Assembly (NCBI GenBank): GCA_010015655.1
Contig: ML976678.1
Span: 757,013 to 821,012, forward strand
Length of the DNA: 64,000 nt
Origin: Bimuria novae-zelandiae CBS 107.79
Lineage: Eukaryota > Ascomycota > Dothideomycetes > Pleosporales > Didymosphaeriaceae
Direction: 5' to 3'
The translations under genes and the position numbers were made by a program. The notes beneath the pieces were generated by a model. The model searched no databases and was not told the origin of the DNA. It was given only the letters and a program-made list of their open reading frames with translations. Below are positions 1-11,169 of this stretch, piece by piece; positions within the stretch are counted from its first letter, which is position 1; every line of letters starts with the position of its first letter.

Positions 1-1276
1 AGTTTAGGTGAGGAGACAGTAGATGGGTCGCACTCATACTGTAGGCAACAGTATAACTTACTGTGATTCACAGTAGGTTGTCTAATCTGACACCTTTTTA
101 GGCTTTACTAACTTCTATCGTAAATTTATTAGGAACTACTTAAAGGTCACCGCTTTACTAACAGAACTTACGAAGATAGAAAAATGGCGACCTCTATAAG
201 AAGTAAAGAAGGAAGCTTTTAAATAACTAAAGCGCCTATTCCTAATAGCACCCCTACTATAAATATACGACCCAGAGCAACAACATCGCATCTACACAGA
301 CGTATTAGATTATACGCTAGGGGCTATTCTATTACAGGAATGCGATAATAGTAAATAGAGACCTATCTTCTACCACGCACGCAAGCTCTCAGGGGTAGAG
401 CTTAACTATAAGATTTATAATAAAGAACTACTTGTAATTATTAACTATTTTAAGCAATAGGAAGCATAGCTTAAGGGAGCTAAGTATTAAATAAAGGTAT
501 TCTTTAATTACTTTAATCTAACCCGCTTTACGACGGCTAAGAAGCTTAATCAGCGATAGGCTAGATAGTCTAAATAGATAGCGGAATTTGACTTCTGCAT
601 TACGCATCTGCTAGGAAATACAAACGCTATAGCAGACGCCCTAAGCAGACGATTAGACCTTATAAAAAAAGGTAATAGTAATAATTACGTCGTAATCTTA
701 ATATATGCAAGGGATAGAACCCTTTACTATAATAAGATATAACTTGCGCTAGCACTGAAAGTGCGACGCGTAAACTTAACCTATTATAGACTAGCCATAG
801 ATAGGATATAGGATTATAGAAGGCTTATAGATAAGAATCGCCAAGCGTATAATTTCTACTAAGCTACGAAATTAACAGCATAGGACTATTAAAACTATAT
901 TTAAATTAGTAAGTAGATAGCTCTGTTGTTAATTAAAAAATTATATAAAAATAAAGATTAAGGACACCTAAAAATTACTAAAACGACGCATCGAATCGCG
1001 AACGAATATACTATTCCTAGGCTACGCTAGGCAGTATAAAAGGTTTTAGGCAACTGTTTAGCCTGTTATAAGAATAAGCCTAAGAAATATAAGCCGTATA
1101 GCCTTTTATAGCTATTGCAGCTACCCCTAAGACTATAGTCGAGCGTAACTATGGACTTTATCGTAAAGCTACTAGCATTACTAGCACTAAGGAACAAGAA
1201 TCCCTATAACTTAATTTTAGTTATAATCTATTAACTTACTAAGGAGTTAAGGTTTGTGCTAATTAGGGAAGCTATA
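1..1276 (+). pseudogene. Ty3/Gypsy pol relic, RT end, RNase H and integrase start (outer element, left part)
   Basis: This is the left part of a retrotransposon polyprotein that begins before the window. Reading the + strand through many in-frame TAA/TAG codons gives the end of reverse transcriptase ([13 protein letters not shown] near 100-150), the RNase H start (YTDVLDYTLGAILLQ near 295-340), the RNase H end (NAIADALSRR near 630-655), the integrase zinc region and the start of the integrase core (TMDFIVKLLA near 1150). The frame holds while C-to-T and G-to-A changes create stops, which is typical of RIP. The sequence is interrupted at 1276 by another Gypsy element and resumes at 7979, so both pieces are one copy. 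It cannot encode a working enzyme. Family assignment is secure at the Gypsy level. Confidence 0.88.
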
Positions 1277-1700
1277 TGTTAAGTCCCTACGGGTAGCTAA
1301 TCCGAGATGGGGTTAAGGTTGGTTCTCTAGTAGGAGCGATGTCGAAACGGGAAAAGGTGTATTAATAGCTCGCGCTTATTAATAGGGTGTTAGTATCAAA
1401 GTAAGGTGTGTCACAATCAAATCAACAAGAGCCTGAGTGAATCCAAACGAAAGATTAATAAACAGGTTGAACACGAGGTGGAAGAGTCCATCCTTATGTT
1501 CTATATATACTTAGCATGCTCGACTTGCTCGCTTCGAGCATGTTGAGCGTAGCCTTGGCTTTCTGCATATGCTCGACTTGCTCGATTCGAGCGCTTTGAG
1601 TAGTCACGTAACCTGCCCGTTGCTGTGCCACCATTGGCTCCCATAAGACCTTGGCCGTCTTAGAATGTTAGCCTAGTGATGCTAAATACAGATCCTAACA
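1277..1700 (-). repeat. 3' LTR of the inner Gypsy element
   Basis: This LTR pairs with 7555-7978. Both carry the conserved TG...CA ends and a GC-rich block (about 1510-1690) with short repeats of the type GCTCGACTTGCTCG that can fold back with CGAGCATG-like partners. Differences from the other LTR are nearly all C/T or G/A transitions in both directions, meaning each copy was mutated independently after insertion. The GC-rich block is much less mutated than the element interior. Confidence 0.92.
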
Positions 1701-1768
1701 TCATCCCCTCTCTCTAATAATTTGTCCTTAAATTATATAACCTGTCTTACTAAATAGATAAAGTTTAG

Positions 1769-2302
1769 TTGCCCTGCTTTTTAGTGCGCTTTGCTATAAT
1801 GTCTTCTGCCAAAGCCCGCGCTATCTGTCTTAGCATTAAAACTTGCCGTAATAGTATTATCTATCCTATCTCTTATAATTATTACTTACTTTCTAGCTCT
1901 AAGTGCATCGTTATACTATTATCTAATCTTAACGCCTATCTAAAGTGTTCTGAGTGCATCCGTGCGTAGAAGCCTTGCGTAAACTTGTCGTGGGCATCGT
2001 TAGACAAGACTTGTAATAAGTATAAAAAGAAGGTAGATGCGGAGAAGAAGTTATTAGTAAAAGTGTTAATCTAACTTCTACAAAATAAGAAAATATTATA
2101 GCAGGCTAAAGAGCGTGCTAAGAAGAAGGCATAATGCCTTATATCTAAAATAGATGTTACTAGAGAGTTGGAAGTAGAGGCGGCGTTAGAGGACTATCCT
2201 ATTATAGCGGCCACTATTAGCTTCTCTCCTCTAATGTGGTTAACACTAGGGTTATTAGATAATTACTCTGGTACTTTGCCTACAATCGCGAGCGGCTCTT
2301 AG
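1769..2302 (+). pseudogene. Antisense accessory ORF of the inner Gypsy element, Cys motif plus charged helix
   Basis: This reading frame runs opposite to the element's gag-pol, between the chromodomain (about 2330-2460) and the 3' LTR. It reads about 175 codons with only three internal TAG/TAA codons and no frameshift. It contains KCSECIRA followed by a stop codon and KPCVNLSWASLDKT, a CX2C...C motif, and then a Lys/Glu/Leu-rich stretch (KKVDAEKKLLVKVLI, ILQQAKERAKKKA) that looks like a coiled coil. The C-terminal part is acidic and then hydrophobic (SFSPLMW, LGLLDNYSG). The first codon of the open stretch is TTG and the true start is unclear. I recognise this as a kind of small Cys-containing protein often predicted near fungal Gypsy elements, but I know no function. 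Its placement mirrors the ORFs at 9000-9430 and 56480-56973. Confidence 0.6.
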
Positions 2303-2317
2303 GTATATTCCTGTAGT

Positions 2318-5300
2318 ATTAGTAGAGTAATTATTTATAGTTTGCTAAGTTTTCCTTAGGTTCCTATATGTTCTCGCTGTATAGGTATTCCTTTTATTTA
2401 ATAAGATATGTGCGTGGCTGATTCGTGTGTTGTAGTATTTATTTAACTTTAAATTCGTTTTCTTCCTCTGGTTGGTGATAGAAGGTGGTTTCGACTGGTG
2501 TCTCTAGGTTGGCTGGTTCCAATCGGTCTATATAAAATACTAGGTGTATCTTAGCGTCTGGTGATAGTTCCAATCTGTAGTTGACCGGTGATATTTGCTC
2601 GGAAATAAAAAATGGTCCGACCTTAACATGATCTAGTTTCTTGTGTTTCTTTTTCTAAGTTCGAAGATTCTTTATAAGCAAATATGCTTTATCCCCCTTC
2701 TTTAGCTGAGGTGCCGTTTTTCGTTTTTAATTTGTGTAGGAAATGGCTTACTGTTAAGCTTTCTTAAGATTTTCTTAGAGTTGTTCGTGCGTTTTTTTTA
2801 TTTTTTCCGCCAAACTAATGGCTTCTTCTGTTTTAATAGTCGTAGGAAACGTTTAATTAAAGAGATGTAGATATCTTCCGTAGTTTATATAGAATAGCGT
2901 GTATCCCGTTATTACTAATATCTTGTTATTGTATGCCAATTATGCTATAGGTAATAGGGAAATCTAGTTATTTTTCTGGTTGTTGTAATAGATGCGTAAG
3001 TACGTTTTAATTGTCTAATTCGTACGTTCTGTTTGTCCATCCGTCTGTGGATAATAAGCTATCAATAGCTTCCGTTTTATTCCGATAAGTGCTATAAGCG
3101 TTGTCTAGTAATTTAAGGTAAAGAGCTTGTCTCGATTGCTAATAATTATCTTTAGTATGCCATGGTGTTATATAAGGCAGTCCAGGATAAGGAATGCGAG
3201 TTCTTTGGCTGTAGTCGTCTTTTGGCATGGTAGCAGTTCTACGTATTTGGTAAATCGACAAATAATTACTAATATAGAATTGTACTTTATTCCTATTACT
3301 AGGTCCTTTGATCCGGATAGTCTTATTATAAAGTCTATAGCAATATCTTCCTATAGTGCTGTTAGTATCTAGATCGCTTATATCTCGCCATACTTAAGAT
3401 GTGTTGCGTGCTTGTTTCGTTGGCATTCTGCGCATTTGTGGATATACTAGGTTACTACTTCTTTAATTCCTTTAAAGCTATAATTGCGCTGGATAAGTTC
3501 TATTGTTTTCTTAATTCCTGGGTGTCCGTACGCAGGGTCGTCGTGGTATTATTAAATAATCTTAGTCTATTATTTTACGGGTACCTCTCGTGTTGTTACG
3601 AGGATTTAATTAAGTTCCGCTGTTAGTCCGAGGAATCCGTCTTTATTTTGCTATAGAATAGCAGAATAGGTTTTAATCTTATCTCTTGCAAGATCGCTAC
3701 GCCTGCTCAGGGCGTCTACTCGTCCGTTTTCCTTGCCTAGGGTGTACACAATCTTGAATTTATACTGCCCTATTATTTCTAACCATCTCGCTTGACGTGG
3801 TGTTAATTCCTTAGTTGTCGTGAATCGTAAGAGATTCTTATAGTCTATAAAGATTATAAGACTTAAGTAACTATGTGCGTAGATCTTCTAATGCTTTAAT
3901 ACTTTAATAATTGCGTATAGTTCTTTGTCGTGTATGTCGTATCGTAATTCCGCGTTATTAAGTTTGCATGAGTAGTAGGCGATTAGATGCTAGTACCTAT
4001 CCCTTTCTTGTTTTACACATGCCCCTAGTGCTAAGTCGCTTACGTTCGTTTCGATCCTTAGTGGTTTATTGTCTTGGAAGTGTATTAGTACTGGTGGACT
4101 AATACATGCTTACCGTAGTGCCTGGAATGCTTCTTCGCATTCTATTATCTATTTAAAGGGTACGTCCTTCTTAGTAAGGTTTATAAGCGGTATTGTGATC
4201 CTTGCGTAATCCTTAATAAATTATCAATTAAATCCACAGAATCCTAAGAATTCCTGGATGTTCTTGGCTAATTATAGTCGTGGCCAGTCTTTAATATATT
4301 TAATTTTGTCTAGGCTCACCTTAATTCCTTTAGTGTTAATAATATGTCTAAGGAATTTAAGTTCTATTTAGAAGAACTTGCACTTTTCTAGTTTAAGTTA
4401 TAGGTGTAACTTATTAAGTTCCTTAAGTACTATCTTAACATGTTCCACGTGGTCGTTCATGTTTTCTGAGTAGATTAGAATGTTATCTATGTATGCGATA
4501 ACAAAGATGTTAAGGTAGTATTATAAGACATTATTAATAAGCGCCTGGAATGTAGCTAGTGCGTTTGTGAGTCTAAATGGCATAACAGTGTACTTAAATA
4601 GTCCGTATCTGGATCTAAATACTGTTTTCTATTCTTTACCTTCCTTAATTTATATAAGGTGGTATCTATTACGTAGGTCTAGTAAGGTAAACATTTTTGC
4701 TCGTGCTAGCCTGTCTCGTAGTTCTCTAATGTTTAGTAACGGGTATCAGTTCTTAATCGTTATATTATTAAGTTTTTAATAGTCTACGCAGGGTCGCAAT
4801 TCGCCGCTCTTCTTAGGTATAAATATAAATAGGCTTACTACTAGTGACTTTAATAGTTATATATATCCTTTTGCTAAATTCTTCTTAATAAATTCCTTTT
4901 CTTCTTAGAGTTCTTTGCCTGATTTCGCGTATAGTAGTCTAAAGGGTGGCGTCTTCCCTTCTTCTAGGTTAATCTTATAATCCTAAAGTTAGTGCTTAGG
5001 TAGGTTTGCTTTTCCTTCCTCTTCTTAAAACAGATGGCTCTATTCTATAAACTATTTAGGGATTCTGTGGGTTGTGCGTTGCTCTCTTTCCTTTGCGGGA
5101 ATTAGCTTGTCCACTACCTTGCGCTCTATAACCTGGTGGTTCCTACTAGCGTCTGCTAAGGGTAATTCGATCTTAAATCTCGTTTGCAAGACTATGTTAT
5201 TAATAGCTCTCTTATCTACTATTAAACTCTACTAATACGTAAGTATTACTTATAATATATAGTTGTAGCGCTTAAAGGATAGCGTTCTCCTTTTCTAGTT

Positions 5301-7550
5301 AATTATAGGGTTGTGCTTCCTTAACTAGGGTAGTTCTAGTATTACATCGTAACTGGCTTCCTTAAGGACGTTAAGGGTAATTGTTTCCCTGTGTCTATAG
5401 ATTTTAAGTGTTATCTTAACCTTGTACTTAATTCGTGGCGTGCCTGGCATTAGGTATTTATTCGCGACATAGATAATATAAGTATCCTCTTTCTTGCGTT
5501 TATAGAGTCCCGCTCTGATAAGTGCCTTTCGAGAGATGTAGCTTTATTAGGCTTTTAAATCTAGCATAGCCTTTATCCATGTTCTATTAAGCTGTATTGG
5601 TAGCTTAATTAATACTTAACTATTTATAGTATTTAATTCCTTAAAGGCGTCTTCTCGCTTAAGCCTAGGTCTAAAAAAGACAATTTCTTAGTAGGTGGCT
5701 TAGTAGGCTAAAGGTTGCCGTTTTTATCCCGTGGTTGGCGGTATCGTGCCATTATCCAGGTTGCTTTACCGTAGCTTCTTCCTTCTTGTTGGTCCATGCG
5801 CACTAGCTCTCTATAATAGTTGCTAGGTCTAAATCCAAAAAGTGCTTTATCCCATTAATGTGTTACACAGTCTAGGTGTAGGCATGTCTACCAAATCTTT
5901 AACATGCATTTATTATTAATTAGCATAGTATAGGTAAGGTTCTAGGTTTTGCTAAGATATAGGAAGTATTTTGCTTTTCTTTTATCCTATAGGTGCGCGT
6001 CGCATTCGGCGATCGGGTAATTAAACTATTTCCATCTACATTATTTCTGCGGTCGTAGGAAGTATCCATACTATTTAGCGTAAAGATATGTATTACATGC
6101 GTTGGCGGTACAGAATTTCTATCTAAGGATTCCGTGATTGGGATTTCGGTAGTCTAGGTCGTACATTAGTTTGTAGCTAAGATTCTTAATAGGGTATTTC
6201 TTTTTTAGGTCCTAGTGTTTATAACCGTGGTTTATAAATTCTTATATTACTAAGCTAATTAGTTTAGTGCGTATCGCATTTAGCTTAGTTACTATAAATC
6301 TAAAATTAGTTTCACGCGGTTAATGTTAATCTAAGAATTAGAATATATTATATTCTTCCTTGTCTATAAGTTTTTTTATATTTAAATACGGTGTAGGGGC
6401 GCGTTTCTTTAGCTCCTCTTACTCTACCTCCGATCCTTCTTCTGCATCCTCGTATAGCTAAGAGTCAGGCGAGTCCGTTTGCTCTGAGTCCCTATCTTAG
6501 GTATTAAGTTACTTAATAGTATTAATAACTTGTCATTCTTCGTCAGTCGCGTCCGCGTCTTCGACAGTTAGTACGTTTAACTGTCTAATAACCTTGTTCT
6601 TAGATCTATAGTTCCTGGCTATGTGGCCTAATTTGCCACATGTAAAACAAGTGCGTGTCTCGGTCCCCTGTTGTCGTCGGGTTCTATCTAAGATACGTCT
6701 TAGGTTAGGCTTCTTGCGATAGCCTGGAGACTTTCCTGTTCCTTTTCCAATTGCATTGATTTGGTTATGGTACTGGATTCCTTCTATTGGCTAAGGTCCG
6801 TAGTTATCTTGTCTCGGCCTAGGAGTTTATTAATTGTGATAATTGTTATAGCTTAAGGGTAGTCTATAGCCTTATTATCCTGACTAGTTCTATTATATAT
6901 CGCGTTTTAGTTCGTACTATTCCTTATTAATCTTAATAGCTTCCTTTAACAGTGCTTCTAGTGTATCTATTTTTACTCCGCTACGCAGTAGTTCTTCGCG
7001 TAGGTTAGGCTTAAGTCCTTAATAGTACATAGTTATAAGAGTTGCTTCATTTTAATAGATTTAATTAGCGTGCCTGCGGAATTTAGAGTTGTATTTAGTA
7101 GCTAAGCGGACTTGCTTAAGTTACTAGATAGCTCTTTCGGCAATAGCCTCCTAATTAGCTACTCTAAAGTATTATTTAACTTTCTTATAAAACTTGTTGT
7201 AGTCTTCTATAATTTTATTAATAGTATCTCCTTCCGAGTTTTCCTTAGCTAGGTATTAGTTAAGATACGGTCGAATCTATGCAAGGGCTGGTCCTTTTAT
7301 ATAAGATACTATAAAAATAGTCTTATTAGCTTTATTCTATTCCTTCTTTATTCCGTGGAAGTAGAGGTTAAGCTGTAAGATCTATAGTTCTGTATGTTTA
7401 CGGTCTCTATAAAAGAGATTAGGTTTAGCGTAAAGGCTTCCCTTAATATAGGTAATAGTAGTATTGTTATTATTATTATCTAGAGTGTTCTTTGGAATAA
7501 CATCTAGTGCATCGGAAAGGGTCTCGTATTCGCTTATATTAGGGGTGTTC
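2318..7550 (-). pseudogene. Gag-pol of the inner Gypsy element, RIP-inactivated
   Basis: Read on the - strand, the order is gag with a CCHC zinc knuckle (CFTCGKLGHIARN, near 6612-6652), protease region, reverse transcriptase (near 4200-4950), RNase H (near 3700-4150), integrase (near 2850-3600), and a C-terminal chromodomain (near 2330-2460, YLIK..EYLYSEN). The catalytic YIDD box of reverse transcriptase is YIDN at 4482-4493 (GAC to AAC), and the integrase Asp in the SDRDK motif near 3130 is Asn. Both are G-to-A changes on the coding strand, as RIP makes. Many stops are present. The proteins would have formed the capsid and copied and integrated the element. Gene order with integrase last and a chromodomain identifies a chromovirus-type Ty3/Gypsy. 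Confidence 0.88.
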
Positions 7551-7554
7551 AAGA

Positions 7555-7978
7555 TGTTAAGTCCCTACGGATAGCTAATCCAAGATGGGGTTAAGGTTGG
7601 TTCTCTAGCAGGAGCGATATTAAAATAGGAAAGGGTGTATTAATAGCTTACGCTTATTAATAGGGTGTTAGTATTAAAATAAGGTGTGTTATAATTAAAT
7701 TAATAAGAGCCTGAGTGAATCTAAACGATAGATTAATAAACAGGTTGAATATAAGGTGGAAGAGTCCATCCTCATGTTCTATATATACTTAGCATGCTTG
7801 ACTTGCTCGCTTCGAGCATGTCGAGCGCAGCCTTGGCTTTCTGCATATGCTCGACTTGCTCGATTCGAGCGCTTCGAGCAGTCACGTGACCTGCCCGTTG
7901 CTGTGCCACCATTGGCTCCCATAAGACCTTGGCCGTCTCAGAATGTTAGCCTGGTGATGCTAAATACAGATCCTAACA
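7555..7978 (-). repeat. 5' LTR of the inner Gypsy element
   Basis: This is the partner of 1277-1700. In its left 150 bp it is more AT-rich than the other LTR (for example ATATTAAAATAGG against ATGTCGAAACGGG), so the two LTRs took unequal RIP damage. The right half keeps CG-rich sequence. The CTATA following position 7978 repeats the five bases before 1277. Confidence 0.92.
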
Positions 7979-9467
7979 CTATATTAGCAGAAGAACTAGC
8001 CTACGTAGTAGAACGAGAACTAATATTATAGGTTAGACGACCTAACAAGTTTATTATAGACAGGGCCAAGATATTTACATTATTATACTAGACTACGTTT
8101 ATAGTTAAATTAGGGATTAAGCATAAGCTCACAACAAGCTTCTACCTTAAGATAGATAGCTAGACTAAGCGAATAAACTAAACGTTAGAATAGTATCTCT
8201 AGATATATATAAATAAGCTTTAAGATAATTAGGTTAAGCTATTACTAATAGCTCAGCTGGCATACAATAGCACAAGATCGGCGACTACAGGATACTCGCC
8301 ATATTACGCCAACCATGGATGTGAGCCAACGACTCACCAGGATCTATTAGATATCTAGAGCATTACGAAGAACGCAGCTAATAAAGCTAAACTTATATAA
8401 GATTTGTATAAAATACTATACGAGAATATTGCGCGGCGTAATAAATAAATAGCGTAATAGGTAAATAAGAAAAGGATTATAAGACTAACTTTTAAGGAAG
8501 GGGATAGAGTCCTCCTCTCGCGAAAAAATCTTAAGATAATAAGGCTAAGTAAAAAACTAAATAACCTTTAAAAAGGACTATTTAAAATTTAAAAGGTTAG
8601 AGGACTAGTTAATTTTAAACTATAGTTACTTATAGATATACAGATCTACCTAGTCTTCTATAAGTTATTATTAGAACCAGCACCACTAAACGCCGAACTA
8701 GAAATATAACTTAAACTCGAGGATAAGGAGTACAAGGTTAAAGCGATTAGGGATCTATAAAAGATTAGGCGTTAGTATAAGTACCTAGTGAAGTGGGAAG
8801 GATGGCCAGAAAGCCACAATATATAGGAACTAGCGAGGAACCTTACTAACTACAAAGAGGCCTTAGAGAAGTTCCACAAGGGGCATCCTAAGGCCCCACG
8901 TCCTAGGCGGACCTAGGACGACAAAGGCGCCGGGTTGTCCTAGAAATCGAGGGGAAGTTCTTCCGCAGCCAACCAGACACGGGGAGTTAGCTCGACCAGG
9001 CTATTTAGCTAAGCAGGCTAAGGAGGGTCCTCCTCTAGTTCCTCTAAAGCAGCGCTCTTAATAGTAATTACCTCCTTAGCACGCTTTGCGTTTAAAGCTA
9101 GTTATTTAGCTAAACGCTTTTCTTTTATACGCGCTACGCGTATTGCTTTAAATACTATATCTTACTTTTTTTTTACGCCTTTAAAATTTACGTATCTAAT
9201 TTTTGCTTCTTAGTAATTAAATAAAAAAACTTATTATAAGTAATAGCTATATTGCACTTCACTCCCTTCTTTAGGCACTTACTATATTTCTTTAAATAAA
9301 TTAATACCTTACAGACTCGCGAATAGGTCTTATAGTTAAAATACTTTAATACTATAATACTTTTATACGCCTTAATAGCGGGGATAAGTTCGCGATAATA
9401 ATAAGTGCTAGTTATTTAGTTAGTAGGCATAGTTCTTCGCGGACGAAGACTAGGAAGGGAGGAATAG
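7979..9467 (+). pseudogene. Ty3/Gypsy integrase C-terminus and chromodomain (outer element, right part)
   Basis: This is the continuation of the pol relic from 1-1276, with the frame resuming across the inner insertion. It shows the end of the integrase core (FIIDRAKIFT near 8050, AQLAYNSTRSATTGYSPYYANHG near 8255-8325), the GDRVLLSRKNL segment near 8500, and a chromodomain at about 8720-8885 (YLVKWEGWPESHNI with following LTNYKEALEKFHKGHP). The chromodomain would tether integration to particular chromatin. A purine-rich tract (AGGAAGGGAGGAATAG, ending at 9467) lies directly before the 3' LTR and fits a polypurine tract. Several stops show inactivation. The chromodomain is the least mutated part. 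Confidence 0.87.
9000..9430 (-). pseudogene. Antisense accessory ORF of the outer Gypsy element, Cys-rich
   Basis: On the - strand, an ATG at 9430 just inside the 3' LTR opens a frame running toward the chromodomain. After MPTN and a stop (CAA to TAA is plausible) it reads about 75 codons with RVCKVLIYLKKY, KCLKKGVKCNIA and a following FFYLITKKQKLD, then more frequent stops and a basic segment. Visible cysteines are C-X11-C-X6-C. One TAT in between could be a mutated TGT. The layout (Cys motif, then charged helix, then a C-terminal tail, antisense to pol and next to the 3' LTR) matches the ORFs at 1769-2302 and 56480-56973, though the sequences are different. The end is uncertain because of RIP stops. 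Function unknown. Confidence 0.5.
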
Positions 9468-9872
9468 TATTATAAACTAAAATAGGATAATAGGAGAATA
9501 GGCACTTATAAGGATAGGTAACTAAGAAACAGGTTAATAAGTACGCTAAAAAGCTAACCTTAAGGTTACGTAACTACTTAGTTAATTAGTAGTACTAAGC
9601 AATAAAGCAAGGCACGTAACTACTTAGTTAATTAGTAGTACTAAGTAACTAAGCACGCGGATATATATATAAAATAGTTTTCTTTATTATGCTCTTTATA
9701 GTTAACTTATATATCTTTTATGCGAGTACGTTCTCCTATATAGACTAATAGTTATTTTACTTTATTATAAAATTAGATTATCCAGCCTCGCGCTAAGTGT
9801 CGCATTAACTTATACTATTAAATAATCTATAAGGCACTACGATACCTTACCGCCCTAACCCGGATCGGAACA
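9468..9872 (+). repeat. 3' LTR of the outer Gypsy element
   Basis: The repeat starts directly after the purine-rich tract with TATTATAAAC (TGTT expected, G-to-A mutated) and ends CGGATCGGAACA at 9872, after which unmutated sequence begins. It holds two copies of a 30 bp unit (CTACTTAGTTAATTAGTAG and neighbours, near 9570-9650) that is itself an inverted repeat. The matching 5' LTR is outside the window, so the boundaries rest on the purine tract, the TG...CA logic and the sharp composition change. Confidence 0.7.
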
Positions 9873-9985
9873 AGGTGTGAGAGCCTCATAACACGGTGGC
9901 TCTCAGAGTTGCTTGGGACTCAGACCACGAGGTTTCTCAGCCGAGTACTTTAGAGGCCCAGCCTCTAACCTTAAATCTTTACGTA
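9873..9985. other. Unmutated single-copy-like spacer
   Basis: About 110 bp with normal GC content lie between the Gypsy LTR and the first Fot1-like element, ending in the TA (9984-9985) at which that element inserted. No gene is visible. It probably represents pre-insertion DNA or an older repeat that escaped RIP. Confidence 0.5.
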
Positions 9986-10119
9986 ACGTGCTTTATAAGC
10001 GAGCGGGCCATACAAGCGAGCGGGCCACCCCACCAACTTTATACACCTCTACAGGCGTACCTCTCAACCACGTTAAGAGATAATATAGAGATATTTAGAA
10101 AATAGATTAAGTAGTATCT

Positions 10120-11165
10120 AAAATATCTTTTTTACACGTACGTGAGTTATGCCCAGTCTCTCTGCACCTCTTGCAACGCGCAAGAGCCTGGCTACTACGG
10201 CCTGATCGCTCTCCACTTTGACGCTATTTACGCTCTATCTACTAGTTAGCCTCCTTTTAAGCAAGTATATCCTCTCCCTCTCCCTTTATTAAGGTCCTTT
10301 ACCTTTATATCTACTTCTTTTTACGCTACCTACGCTTTATTACTACCTTATTAGCTTTCTTAAGACTAGTAATCTAATCGCGTATTAGCTTAGCTAAGAG
10401 CATTATTACCTCTACCCCTTTTTTAAGCTAGCTAATTACCTTAATAATTAAGGCTAATAAGAAACTTTTATGCTGCTGCACGCGATTACATATTAATATT
10501 AATTAAGTATTAAGCTTATATACGTTACTTAGTGTTTAAGCCTCCTAGAGAGCCTCTACTATAGTAGCTAAAGGAGTAGGCGTACAGAGCTATATATCTA
10601 GCTTTAATAGAATAACGTTTAGCTAGAAAAGAACAAGGCCTGCACTTTAAAAAGCTAAGCTAATATTAGCTATTATAAACAATTACGCGAAGGCTACCTT
10701 AAAGACTAGTAAAAACTTAAGCTTTATAATATAGTTAATATAGTAGTAGATTAGATTTTAATTTTATAGCTATACGCGCGCTTTAATAGCAAGAAGTAAT
10801 TAATATTAAGTAGCTATAGTAAGTAAGATAAGTATAGTAGTATATAAAGTATATAGATATTATTCTCCTTATAGAGCTCTTAAAACTTAAGAAAGTAGTA
10901 GCTTTTATAGTTATTAAAAATAAGTAGCTAACGCGCCCTAACTATCTTATCTTTTATATATTTAATAAAGTGCTTTAGCTACTTAACTCTATTCTTATTA
11001 ATTATCTAGCTATTATTAATAATAATAATAGCCTAGTTACGTAGGATATCCTCTTTATACTAGGTAAATAGGTAGTACTAGCTAGTAAAGATAATAAATA
11101 GTAAAATAGCCTAGCTAGTAGCGTTAATTTCTTAGGTTACTATTACGCACTTATAATTACCTACC
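10120..11165 (-). pseudogene. Transposase C-terminal half (element A), Fot1/pogo type
   Basis: Read on the - strand this covers the catalytic core from just after the first Asp to the C-terminus. It ends with a CCHC zinc knuckle, CKRCRETGHNSRTC (near 10130-10175), which remains unmutated next to stop-rich sequence. The segment aligns by eye, in order, with the - strand transposase at 14880-15900. The N-terminal half of the same original gene is now at about 12040-12645 in opposite orientation. Confidence 0.65.
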
Positions 11166-11169
11166 TTTT

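Larger units (their letters stand above)
1277..7978 (-). mobile_element. Complete Ty3/Gypsy LTR retrotransposon inserted in another Gypsy element
   Basis: Two direct repeats of 424 bp (1277-1700 and 7555-7978) begin TGTTAAG and end CCTAACA and flank a 5.85 kb interior. The five bases before the first repeat and after the second are both CTATA, a clean target-site duplication. The interior encodes gag-pol on the - strand, so the LTR at 7555-7978 is the 5' LTR. Just inside it lies the sequence TTGAACACCC (read on the - strand), shared with the element at 50712, which marks the likely primer-binding area. An additional ORF lies on the opposite strand next to the 3' LTR. Gag and pol are heavily RIP-mutated, so the copy is dead. 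It is younger than the Gypsy copy it interrupts. Confidence 0.93.

Noticed and set aside
9568..9652. Inverted repeats in the outer Gypsy LTR as a separate MITE
   Set aside because: They are two copies of an internal LTR repeat without terminal repeats or target duplication of their own.
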